A stretch of DNA of 64,000 nucleotides from a virus, in the IMG/VR virus record IMGVR_UViG_3300030328_002692, positions 27,134 through 91,133 of that record; one strand, written 5' to 3'. Position 1 is the first letter of the stretch. Every line of letters starts with the position of its first letter. The notes below the pieces were generated by a model. That model did not search any database. It had not been told where the DNA came from and saw only the letters and a program-made list of their open reading frames with translations. The translations under genes and the position numbers were made by a program. Below are positions 16,439 through 25,719 of the stretch, one piece after another.

Positions 16439-19400
16439 TTATCCTTCTAGTGTCTCTATTCTTGATTTTAAATCTTGTATTACTGTGTCTTGTTCTTTAA
16501 TTGCATTTACTAATAATGGTACGACTGAAGCGTAGTTCATCGAATAAGCTGAATTCCAGTTTTCTGTTCCATCATCTTCGTCCTTATGATATTTTAATGA
16601 TTCCGGTATTATACTTTCTATTTCCTGTGCTATAAAACCAAACTCATAATTGTCTGCCATTGACCTATTTTGATTAATTTCTGATTGTCTATTAATAGTT
16701 TGGAATCTTTTTCCTGTTAGTTGTTTTACTTTACTCAAAGCACTAGAAATTGTTGTAATGTTTGTTTTTCTTCTTCTATCTGACCCAGTAACATAAGACC
16801 CGTCAGTTCTTACATCAACTGAAAAGTCGGAACCAGATGTGCCTGGGTATGCATCTGAACTAGAGTTTGTTCCATGAAATCTAAACTCTCCTTGTAATGA
16901 ACTACCATAATGTGAGTCATTTAATACAGATATACCTGGATAGTTGTTCCATATTCTATCAATTGCAAGACCTTGATATGGGAATAAAACAGATTTTCCG
17001 TGTTGTCCACCTCCTGCTACTCCTGTTCCTGCTTTACCAATGATTTGCATTGCTAAAGTTTCAGTTGTTGAAATACCATTTCTAACATGAAAATCTATTG
17101 AACCTTCTTCTGAATTATTTGTACCAGTTAGTGCTGTAGAACCAATACCAGCATAGAAATTATCTTGAGCACTTGCTGTATCTCCACCCAACCATTGAAG
17201 CATTCCTAGTTTATATCCACTACCAACATATCCATAAGTATTTAAGGTCATTTTAAGTTCATAGTCAGAAGGTTGGTTTGTATTTGGTCTTGTTTTTGAA
17301 ATCTCATAATAAGAAACAGGATCTTCTGTATTTGGCCCATATCCAAAATTACCACTTCCGTCAATATGCCAAATTGAATCTCCTACATTACCATGAGCAA
17401 TAGCTAAAGTATCAGTACCACAGCTATAAGGATTTATAGCTAAAGTGAATGCATTTGAAAAAGAAGGTGAACTATCTGATAAAAATTCAGTATTTGTAGC
17501 ACCATTTAAAAAAGCAATTCCAACTTCAGCAACATTTGGGTTTGCAATTCTTAATTGCTCCCAACTTGAATCAGAACTTATGATACCCATTCTTCCACCT
17601 TCTACTTGTAAAGTACTTTTTGGGTCGGTTGTTCCAATTCCAACTTTGCCGTCATCTTTATATGTTATAACATCAGTTTCTGTACCACCATTTAGAACTC
17701 CTAATACAGTTTTATCTGCGTCATTACCCCTGTATTCAAAGAAAGCTCCGTGTTGGGTTCCGGCTGAATCTTCAGTTAAAGTTAGTCTTGCTACTTCATT
17801 ATCTCCTGATGTAGCAACTCTTAGTTCTGCATTTGCACCATGAAGATGAAGAATTGATTGAGGAGTAGTCGTTCCAATTCCAACATTACCGCCAAATGGA
17901 TTTAAAAGTAAACTCTTTGCAGCGTCATTAGCATTATTGATTGCTTGAAATCTTACATCATTTGTTGAACCACTTGTTTTTAAATATATATCCGAAGACC
18001 TTGGTCTAATTGTAAAAGCAGAATTACTAAACTCTGATAAGTTTGCAGCGGTCCAACCATAATTTGATTCAATATATGCTGCGTTTCCTGTGCCGGTATT
18101 GTAAACATGAAGGTCACCTGCAGGTGAACTAGTTCCAATTCCAACGTTGCCTGAAGAATCAATACGCATTCTTTCAGTGTCGCCAGTGACAAAATATAAA
18201 GCATTTACATTCGCTGGCATACCTATTTGTGCACCAGCTTGTGTATTTCTAAATCCTATTTTTGGTGCAACACTTGAACTAGCTGTTTCTACTTCTAATA
18301 AATGGTCTGGTGAAGTTGTTCCTATACCAACGTTGCCGTTAGACATAATACGCATCTTTTCAGAGTATCCACCTGAGCCTCTAGTATTAAATGCCATATC
18401 ACCATAATGATTTGTATGGTCTATATTCTGTGCATTAATAGACACAGTTTCTCCAGCATTACCAGACTCAAAACTTAATTTGGCATAATTATTTGCTGTG
18501 GTATTTGCATTCTGTATAGTTACTGTTGGACCAGTACTTCCAATAGAAGTTTGTGTTCCATATCCTTTAAAGTAAGCTACTCTGCCATCTGTTCCATCTG
18601 TTTGCATTCCTGTGACTTGCAAAGTAAAATTAGTTGCTCCAGGAGTTTGTTTTATTCCAACTCTTCCTGAAGCATCAATACGCATTCTTTCTGAGCCACC
18701 ATTATGAAATAGAGTAAATCCTGTACTTAAAATACTTAAATAATCACCATTATGAGAATAAGCTACCTTGCCTTGAACACTACCACCTGAATCACCAAAG
18801 AATAAATTACCATCACCACTTGTTCCTGAAAGAATAGATATTCCTGAACTACCTGAACCTTCTATAACTAATTCATCGGCATTTGCATTTACACTAGCTC
18901 CACTATCTGCTGATTTAACATGAAGTGTGCCTAGTGGTGTAGTTTCTCCTATACCAACGTTGCCACCATCTTGCACCACTAAAGCACTAGCATTATTGCC
19001 TACAATAGTATTTGTGGAACTTCTATAAATTATATTTGCAGTATTACCTACATTATTTACTGTATTTGTATTTACTCTACTAACTTCTATATCTTTATTA
19101 AATGACCATTTATCTCCAGAACTTTTATAAAGTAGTGTGGCACTTGCTCCTGTAACTGTAAGACCAGCATCATTTGCAGCGGCTGCATCAGCTGCTCCAC
19201 TTGCTATTGTAATATTTTTATCTGCTACGCTCAGAGTAGTAGAATTCACTGTTGTAGTAGTTCCATCGACTTGGAGATTTCCTGCAATGACTACTGTTCC
19301 TGTGTTATCACCTACTGTGGCTGGGTCGATAGTAAAAGAAGCTGGGCCTCTTAGAGCACCTGTTGTTGTTATTGTTCCAAAAGTCGGAGCTGCTGAACTC

Positions 19401-19735
19401 GAAAGTTGAGTAGCTGTTATTGAACCATCTGGTATAAGTGCAGATGTTATAGCATTATTAGCTATTTTAGCTGTAGTTACATTCGCATCTAGTATCTTTG
19501 CAGTTGTTACTTGATCGTCTGCAATATGTATAGTATCAATACTTCCTGATACTAGTTCTGCAGTATCTACTGAATTTGCTCCTAGTTGTGTGGAAGTTAT
19601 ACTTCCATCTGCTATTTGTACAGAAGTAACCTGGTTTTGTGCAATATGTACAGCCGTGATAGCGTTGTCCGCTATCAACGTACCCTGAATCGCATTTACT
19701 GCGACTAAACTATTTGTTACTTTTGTTATTGCCAT
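16439..19735 (-). CDS. Tail fibre protein with C-terminal S74 self-cleaving chaperone
   Basis: A 1098-residue fibre. The N-terminal repeats start VAVNAIQGTLIADNAIT, almost the same as the neighbouring 808-residue fibre, indicating recent duplication. The shaft holds many VGIGTTSP and SERMRIDASG units. The C-terminus is a second S74 chaperone: GSDRRRKTNI at the cleavage point, FGFIAQEIESIIPES, and a terminal heptad helix. The receptor-binding region in front of the chaperone is unlike that of the other fibre, so the two may recognise different surfaces. Confidence 0.9.
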   Translation of the reverse strand: MAITKVTNSLVAVNAIQGTLIADNAITAVHIAQNQVTSVQIADGSITSTQLGANSVDTAELVSGSIDTIHIADDQVTTAKILDANVTTAKIANNAITSALIPDGSITATQLSSSAAPTFGTITTTGALRGPASFTIDPATVGDNTGTVVIAGNLQVDGTTTTVNSTTLSVADKNITIASGAADAAAANDAGLTVTGASATLLYKSSGDKWSFNKDIEVSRVNTNTVNNVGNTANIIYRSSTNTIVGNNASALVVQDGGNVGIGETTPLGTLHVKSADSGASVNANADELVIEGSGSSGISILSGTSGDGNLFFGDSGGSVQGKVAYSHNGDYLSILSTGFTLFHNGGSERMRIDASGRVGIKQTPGATNFTLQVTGMQTDGTDGRVAYFKGYGTQTSIGSTGPTVTIQNANTTANNYAKLSFESGNAGETVSINAQNIDHTNHYGDMAFNTRGSGGYSEKMRIMSNGNVGIGTTSPDHLLEVETASSSVAPKIGFRNTQAGAQIGMPANVNALYFVTGDTERMRIDSSGNVGIGTSSPAGDLHVYNTGTGNAAYIESNYGWTAANLSEFSNSAFTIRPRSSDIYLKTSGSTNDVRFQAINNANDAAKSLLLNPFGGNVGIGTTTPQSILHLHGANAELRVATSGDNEVARLTLTEDSAGTQHGAFFEYRGNDADKTVLGVLNGGTETDVITYKDDGKVGIGTTDPKSTLQVEGGRMGIISSDSSWEQLRIANPNVAEVGIAFLNGATNTEFLSDSSPSFSNAFTLAINPYSCGTDTLAIAHGNVGDSIWHIDGSGNFGYGPNTEDPVSYYEISKTRPNTNQPSDYELKMTLNTYGYVGSGYKLGMLQWLGGDTASAQDNFYAGIGSTALTGTNNSEEGSIDFHVRNGISTTETLAMQIIGKAGTGVAGGGQHGKSVLFPYQGLAIDRIWNNYPGISVLNDSHYGSSLQGEFRFHGTNSSSDAYPGTSGSDFSVDVRTDGSYVTGSDRRRKTNITTISSALSKVKQLTGKRFQTINRQSEINQNRSMADNYEFGFIAQEIESIIPESLKYHKDEDDGTENWNSAYSMNYASVVPLLVNAIKEQDTVIQDLKSRIETLEG

Positions 19736-19741
19736 ATTATC

Positions 19742-19933
19742 TTAATCCGTATATGCGTGATTTTGATTTGAGTGTTTTTCCCATTTATCACTGCTATTAT
19801 ATATTAATTTTAATGAGTCTCCTGCTATTATATTTGCTTTTCCTGGTGGAAACCAACATATATCTCCTGTTTTAGCTTCAGGTGTCCAAAATTCATCTGA
19901 ATTTACAAATGTTAAAATTTCTGCTTCTGTCAT
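19742..19933 (-). CDS. Small protein between fibre genes (63 aa)
   Basis: A 63-residue protein with aromatic and proline-rich segments (EFWTPEAK, ICWFPPGK) and no signal peptide or membrane helix. It lies in a 210-base gap between two large fibre genes and is oriented with them. Its position suggests a fibre assembly or attachment factor, but no family is recognised. Confidence 0.6.
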   Translation of the reverse strand: MTEAEILTFVNSDEFWTPEAKTGDICWFPPGKANIIAGDSLKLIYNSSDKWEKHSNQNHAYTD

Positions 19934-19945
19934 AATTATTCCTTA

Positions 19946-22603
19946 TTATATTGCGCTAGCATTACTTGATGTTTCTGATTGTATGCTAGTATCTATTTTA
20001 TTATATTGACTATACTGTACAAAGTCTATTGTGTACATATGATATGCCGATTGCTTTATTCTTAAAGTTACCCAACCATCACTTGAAATATACACTGCGG
20101 CATCTCCAGTCCAACTTCCTAAGTCATCAATAGTGTCATTATGTAATCCACCGCTCCAATTATGGAATTGGTGAATCTTATACATATTAGAACCACTTGC
20201 ATATCTATAGCCTTTTATAATGAATCCACCCATTATATATTCTGTATTACCGTGTGGAGAGCCTCCTCCCCACATATTTGTTTTGAGATGATACCAACTG
20301 CTTCCATTACCTGATATTTTTGGGCCCCACCAATTATGTATATATCGACCTTGATACCCTGAGGCAACAGGTCCTTGTACTTGCATAAATTCTCCAGACC
20401 TTAACCATGCATTACCACTGTCTGATGATTCTTTACCAACATAAAAGGTTTGGTAATGCGTACCAGCTGATCCACCGTCTGCTATCCAAAAAGTTTCATT
20501 GCCAGAATTATCTTTAGTCTGGAATGATAAGGTATCTCCACCGCCCAGTCCTTTAACTGTTAATGCGGCAGAGGGTGAGTTTTCTCTTATTCCTACTTTT
20601 CCTGCATCTAAAAATCTAGTCATCAATGCTGAATCTGTTTCATTATAAAAATAAAATCCAGTTGTATCATGTTCTAATGAGAAGCTCTTTCCGCCTGTTC
20701 TATGCCACCTGTATTTCTTATCAGCTCCTACATTATTAACACTAAGGGTTCCATTAAATGTGGCTGCACCTCCTTCTGACATATCAATTCTTAATGCTTC
20801 AACAGAAGAACCACCATCATCTCCTGCAAATACTATGTCTTTATCTTGTGTTGGATTGTTAAAGTAAAAATCTCCACCTGATACATAAGTTTTACCAAAA
20901 ATACTACCAGAACTATGAAAATGTATTTCTGCATTACCAGCATCAAGAATAATTGTACTAGAAGAATCCAAATTTAAGTAACCATTATCAGCTTTAATAA
21001 CAGCATTAGTACCGTCTGAATAAAGTGCTAAGTCACTACCGGCTCCAAATACTGCTCTATTAGTATCTCCAAACTTAGCCCAACTATTAAATATAGCTGT
21101 GCCTGAATCTGACATATCCAATGTAAGGGCTGTAATAGCACTACCACCATCATCGCCATGAAATGTAATATCTCCATCTTGAATAGAAGCCATAAGTTGA
21201 ATATTGTTGCCATTCTTTCTTATAGAGCCAAACTGTGTTCCACCGTCTTTAAATAAAACATCTTGTCCGTCTGCATCAAGAGTAATATCTCCAGTTGCAT
21301 CTAGCTCTATTGCTCCAACTGCTTCTAGTGTTAGTTTGTTTCTTTTGTTACCAAGAGCTACTTCGGAACCATTATGTTCTATATAGAACTGTTCTGAATC
21401 AGGATTAGTATTAGCATTATAGGTAGCAATTAATGAAGTACCATCTTCTGTTGCGGAAGTAACCTGAAATAAACGAGTTGGGGAAGCTCCTATACCAACT
21501 TTACTATTAAAAGTAGCTGCTCCAGCTGCTGACATATCAAACTCAACAGCAGTAATTGTTGAACCACCATCGTTTCCTCTAATTAATATATCTTTATCTT
21601 GTACAGTAGATTCAATAAATAAATGACTTGAAGAATTTTTAATTACTCCGATAGCTGTTCCACCATCGTTAAACCATATATCTCCACCATCTGCATCAAG
21701 GACAATATCTCCTGCTACATCTAAAGTAAGATCTCCTACAGTTTGATTAAGAGTCATTGCAGAACCTGTATGGTATAAAGATGCGTCCCCACCTGAACCA
21801 AACACTATTTGACCATTATCAACTAATCTTATGTCATGGTTAAAATAAGCTGTTCCTGCATCTGACATATCAAGGGTAAGAGCAGTGATTACTGAACCAC
21901 CATCGTTACCTTTAAATATTATATCTTTATCAGATAGTAGAGACCTAATGTTAAAGTTATCATCTCCAACCTGTATTTCCCCAACAGATGTTCCTGACCT
22001 TTTATAGATTACATCACTACCTGCAGCATCAAGAATAATATCTCCTGCTACATCAAGAGTTAAGTCACCTGTATTATTAGTAATTTGACCAGCTGAACCT
22101 GTATGTAAGACTCTTAAATCTAAATCTGCACCTATAAATATAGTTGCATTATCTGTTGCCATAGACAAATTGCCAGTTGCTGTAACAGTTCCAACATTAA
22201 CAGCGTTAGAACCAGAACCTATTGGTCCTGTATGTGTACCCGCAAGTATAGAACTTACTGGAATTTTCTTTAGCGCATTTGAATCACTAATATCTGCAAC
22301 CATAAGTAAGTCACCTGTAGCTGCCGTTACTTCTGTTAGTGATGTAATAACTGTTATGTCTAGGTGTTCTTCAGATATAGCATCATCAGCTATTTTAGCT
22401 GCTGTAACTGCGTCTGCTCCTAATTGGGAAGTTGTGACTTGACCGTCACCAATATGTTTAGTAAGAATACTATTTTGTGCTATCCTGTTGGATGTAACTG
22501 CATTATTTGCAATATCTGCAGTCGCAATTCCGCCATCACTTATATGTGCTGATGTTACTGCGTCATCTTTTACAAGACTGCTTGATACTTTAGTTAGTGC
22601 CAT
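19946..22603 (-). CDS. Tail fibre protein (885 aa), Asp/Gly repeat type
   Basis: A fibre whose N-terminus has heptad-like units (DDAVTSAHISDGGIATADI style). The shaft is made of at least five longer repeats of about 70 residues, each with GDITLDADG, then KDGGTxxGxI, then DKDIxFxGNDGGS, then LDMSDAGTAxFN. The C-terminal 200 residues (rich in Trp, His and Gly) form a distinct tip. No S74 domain is present. The long internal repeats are also near-identical at the DNA level in places and could recombine. Confidence 0.8.
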   Translation of the reverse strand: MALTKVSSSLVKDDAVTSAHISDGGIATADIANNAVTSNRIAQNSILTKHIGDGQVTTSQLGADAVTAAKIADDAISEEHLDITVITSLTEVTAATGDLLMVADISDSNALKKIPVSSILAGTHTGPIGSGSNAVNVGTVTATGNLSMATDNATIFIGADLDLRVLHTGSAGQITNNTGDLTLDVAGDIILDAAGSDVIYKRSGTSVGEIQVGDDNFNIRSLLSDKDIIFKGNDGGSVITALTLDMSDAGTAYFNHDIRLVDNGQIVFGSGGDASLYHTGSAMTLNQTVGDLTLDVAGDIVLDADGGDIWFNDGGTAIGVIKNSSSHLFIESTVQDKDILIRGNDGGSTITAVEFDMSAAGAATFNSKVGIGASPTRLFQVTSATEDGTSLIATYNANTNPDSEQFYIEHNGSEVALGNKRNKLTLEAVGAIELDATGDITLDADGQDVLFKDGGTQFGSIRKNGNNIQLMASIQDGDITFHGDDGGSAITALTLDMSDSGTAIFNSWAKFGDTNRAVFGAGSDLALYSDGTNAVIKADNGYLNLDSSSTIILDAGNAEIHFHSSGSIFGKTYVSGGDFYFNNPTQDKDIVFAGDDGGSSVEALRIDMSEGGAATFNGTLSVNNVGADKKYRWHRTGGKSFSLEHDTTGFYFYNETDSALMTRFLDAGKVGIRENSPSAALTVKGLGGGDTLSFQTKDNSGNETFWIADGGSAGTHYQTFYVGKESSDSGNAWLRSGEFMQVQGPVASGYQGRYIHNWWGPKISGNGSSWYHLKTNMWGGGSPHGNTEYIMGGFIIKGYRYASGSNMYKIHQFHNWSGGLHNDTIDDLGSWTGDAAVYISSDGWVTLRIKQSAYHMYTIDFVQYSQYNKIDTSIQSETSSNASAI

Positions 22604-22605
22604 AA

Positions 22606-25188
22606 TTAACTTACTATGGTTCTATCTGTACTTCTTCTCCAGTTAGTGCCATCGCTAAACGCTAATACTGCACCGCCTGTTTCATCTGTTACAAATATAA
22701 CTCCGCCTGCGACAGCAGTTGGCAATGAAGCAACTGCATAGCTTTTAACTTTTAATACATCAGGCATATCCAACCTAGCTGATGCTAATTTAGCTGAAGT
22801 AATACTTGCGTCTGTTGGAACATTTACACTTGTCTGTGTAAATATCATTACTTCTACTGTTGATGTTGAGGGTGGTGCTTCTGAGAAAGTTATTGTAGTA
22901 CCTGAAGTACTATAACTTCCTTTCTGCTGATATACACCATCTATAAATACTTGTGTATTATTTTCTGTAATTGGGGCTAATGATAAAGTAAATGCTACTC
23001 TACTTCCATTAACGTTGTTCGGGCTTGACGTTGAACTTGTATAAGTATCAATATTAGTATTTCCACCAGAAATTAATGCTTTAATATGATGAACTACAAT
23101 TGTTCTTCCGTTTGCTGGTGCTGTATCAAAGGTTAATCTTGCACTATTTAGTACATAGTCATTTTTATTTTGATATACACCTTCTATAAATACCATTAAA
23201 TTATCTTCGCTATTCGGTATTTGACTTAAATCTACATAGGCTTGAGACCCATCACCTGTGAAAGTTTGAGTGGTAAAGTTTGACTCTCCACCGCCAATTC
23301 CTCCCCAGCTACCAGAGTATCCCTCAAATAAATTATTATCAGTATTAAATCGAATCATTCCAACAGCCGCACTTCCAGGTCTTTGAGCGGTTGTCCCATC
23401 AGGCACTCTTATAGACCCAGTACCACTGAGTACTATATCGTCAGCAATTTGATCTCCTGTGATTTGATTATCGTCAATATGTCTAGTTAAAATTGAGTTT
23501 GATGCAATTTTTGTTCCATCTACGGCATTATCTGCAATGTTTGAAGTTGCAATAGTATTAGCCGCTATTTTTGCTGATGTAACTGAAGCGTTTACTATAG
23601 AAGCTGTGACTACTGAGCTAGCTGCTAGTTCGTCGGCTCCTACTGCGTCATCTGCTAAGTGTTCGTTTAATATGCTACCGTTTGGTATTTTTGCTGCTGT
23701 TACTGAGTTAGCTGCTATTAGTCCTGAAGTGATTGCTCCAGTTGCTATCATGCCTGTCTCTACTGCTTGTGAAGCTATAGTCATAGCACCTGTTGATGCT
23801 AGTGTTACATCTCCTGATATTACTTTGTTATCCCAACTGTTAGAGCCATCATAAATCATTAAGTGACCTGCAGCTGGAGAAGATACTACTGTGTCTGTCA
23901 AAGCTGCTAAAGTTGATACAACACCTGTTAAGTTTGAGCCATCTCCATAAAATGCTCCACCATGAATATCTGCATAAGAACTAACAGTTACATTGCCTGC
24001 TGTTGTTCCATCTTCTGTTGTATTGATTGCTGACCATCTGTCTGCACTTTCGTCCCATATCCAACCTACGTTGGCTGAGGTTCCTCTTTCGACTATTATA
24101 CCTGAGTCTTTACTAGGTGTTCCTGTTTCTCCAGAGGAGTATACTGCTAGCGGGTCTGCAACTTTTATATTTGTTGTATTTACAGTTGTAGTTGTTCCTG
24201 AAACAGTTAAGTTACCTTGAACTACTAAATTTCCTGAGATTGTTGGACTTGCATCTAAAGCGATACTTACTTGGTTGTTTGTAACTGTTGAAGTTAGGTT
24301 TGAGCCACCAGCTATTGTAAAAGTATCTGTACCTACAGTTAGTGTATCGTTAGAGCCTGAGTCTGCTCCTATAGTAAGAATACTACTTGTAGCTGCTGTT
24401 GAAGCTGCTGTAATTCTTCCATCTGCGTCTACTGTTAATACAGGTATTGCTGAACTTGACCCATATGAACCAGCTGTTACTGCAGTTGCGGTTAATTGAG
24501 TTGCTCCAATAGAGCCATCAGCTATTTTTGCTGAAGTTACAGAGTTATCTGCTAGTTTGGAAGTTACTACTGCTCCAGTTGCTATTTTATCTGCAGTTAC
24601 TGCATCATCAGCTACTGCTGAAGCTGTACCAGTTAAATTACCTGTAACATTACCTGTTAGTGTTGCTACTAGAGTTCCTGTAACTGTTGCTCCTGTGTTT
24701 GTTGTTTCAAACTTTTTAGAATCATTAAAGTAAAGACTTACTGCTCCATCATCAACGAAAGTAGCCATAGTTTCACCAGTTCCTAGTATATCTACTTGAC
24801 TTCCTTTTATTTTTAAGTTTCCTGTTCCTGAATCTTCTACATAAGAATCCGAACCGTCATGATATAGTAGTAAATCTTGAGAAGTACCTAACTTAATTTG
24901 TGCATTATCATTAAATAATACATGACTTGTTAGAGTTGCTATTTGGTCAGCTGTTACAGCGTCATCTTGTATTTGAAGACTTCTTACTGCATCAGTTTTT
25001 ATTTCTGAGGCATCTATTGCATTTGCTGCTACTAGTGCGCTTGTTACTGAATTTGCTGCTAATAAAGAAGTAGTTACAGCTCCTGTAGCTATTTCTCTTG
25101 CTGTGATGTTGTTTTCTGCGATTAAGTTTGATGTGATAGCATTTATCGCTGGAAAAGTATCTACTGGTTTCTTACCTATATATGCCAT
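22606..25188 (-). CDS. Tail fibre protein (860 aa) with two repeat blocks
   Basis: A fibre with heptad-like repeats at the N-terminus (about residues 15-80) and again in the middle (about 190-230 and 470-600), separated by beta-rich shaft segments. The C-terminal third contains two copies of a module of the form DGVYQNK...FDTAPANG and DGVYQQK...FSEAPPS, which looks like a duplicated small beta-domain, then a terminal VIFVTDETGGAVLAFSDG segment common at the ends of phage fibres. It begins with MAYIGKKPVDTF, a start typical of marine phage fibre proteins. Confidence 0.8.
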   Translation of the reverse strand: MAYIGKKPVDTFPAINAITSNLIAENNITAREIATGAVTTSLLAANSVTSALVAANAIDASEIKTDAVRSLQIQDDAVTADQIATLTSHVLFNDNAQIKLGTSQDLLLYHDGSDSYVEDSGTGNLKIKGSQVDILGTGETMATFVDDGAVSLYFNDSKKFETTNTGATVTGTLVATLTGNVTGNLTGTASAVADDAVTADKIATGAVVTSKLADNSVTSAKIADGSIGATQLTATAVTAGSYGSSSAIPVLTVDADGRITAASTAATSSILTIGADSGSNDTLTVGTDTFTIAGGSNLTSTVTNNQVSIALDASPTISGNLVVQGNLTVSGTTTTVNTTNIKVADPLAVYSSGETGTPSKDSGIIVERGTSANVGWIWDESADRWSAINTTEDGTTAGNVTVSSYADIHGGAFYGDGSNLTGVVSTLAALTDTVVSSPAAGHLMIYDGSNSWDNKVISGDVTLASTGAMTIASQAVETGMIATGAITSGLIAANSVTAAKIPNGSILNEHLADDAVGADELAASSVVTASIVNASVTSAKIAANTIATSNIADNAVDGTKIASNSILTRHIDDNQITGDQIADDIVLSGTGSIRVPDGTTAQRPGSAAVGMIRFNTDNNLFEGYSGSWGGIGGGESNFTTQTFTGDGSQAYVDLSQIPNSEDNLMVFIEGVYQNKNDYVLNSARLTFDTAPANGRTIVVHHIKALISGGNTNIDTYTSSTSSPNNVNGSRVAFTLSLAPITENNTQVFIDGVYQQKGSYSTSGTTITFSEAPPSTSTVEVMIFTQTSVNVPTDASITSAKLASARLDMPDVLKVKSYAVASLPTAVAGGVIFVTDETGGAVLAFSDGTNWRRSTDRTIVS

Positions 25189-25523
25189 TATGTTTGCTCC
25201 ATTACTGATACGATAGTGTCTACCGATGCTGCTGTGTTTGAGACTACTTTTATTTTATCTCCTGTTTCTAATACGAGTTTTTGGTCTCCACCTACAGCCA
25301 CTAATGCGCCTCCAGTATATATCTGGGCGTCTTTTACTATGTTAAAATTATTATTTGCGGAAGAATCGTAGAATTTTATAGTTACAAGTATAGGACTAGT
25401 ACTTGACACATTTGCGCAAGTCAATCCGATTACTGTAGCCGTAACTCCACTTCCTGCTGTATAAGCGTCCGTTAAAGTTGTGCCTGTAGCTGCGATAGCA
25501 GCGTTTTTAAAAGTATTTGCCAT
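25188..25523 (-). CDS. Small beta-rich tail-associated protein (111 aa)
   Basis: A 111-residue protein starting MANTFKNAAIAATG, with a Gly- and Thr-rich beta pattern ending VSVMEQT. Small proteins of this shape occur beside fibre genes in many marine phages and may be structural. It overlaps the following fibre gene by one base. No catalytic motif is visible. Confidence 0.65.
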   Translation of the reverse strand: MANTFKNAAIAATGTTLTDAYTAGSGVTATVIGLTCANVSSTSPILVTIKFYDSSANNNFNIVKDAQIYTGGALVAVGGDQKLVLETGDKIKVVSNTAASVDTIVSVMEQT

Positions 25524-25527
25524 TGTT

Positions 25528-25719
25528 TTATCCTAGTGCTATTGCGAGTGCTATTGCATCGTCTTCAGAAGCGTCTATTGGTTTTATAGTATTATCTGTT
25601 TGTCTAATATATAATTTTCCATCTACTGCGCTAATACATACTTCTCCTATTGCTATGTCATCTACACCTGGTGCAGTAGTATTAGTGACGTTTCTTTTTA
25701 ATTTAATTTGTTGTGTCAT
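25528..25719 (-). CDS. Short tail protein, tropism-determinant N-domain-like (63 aa)
   Basis: A 63-residue protein of the form IKLKRN...DIAIGEVCIS..DGKLYIR. This pattern resembles the N-terminal attachment segment of phage receptor-binding proteins such as the one in the next upstream gene (IKIKRT...LNAGELAFS). It may be a free-standing attachment domain. Assignment is by pattern only. Confidence 0.55.
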   Translation of the reverse strand: MTQQIKLKRNVTNTTAPGVDDIAIGEVCISAVDGKLYIRQTDNTIKPIDASEDDAIALAIALG

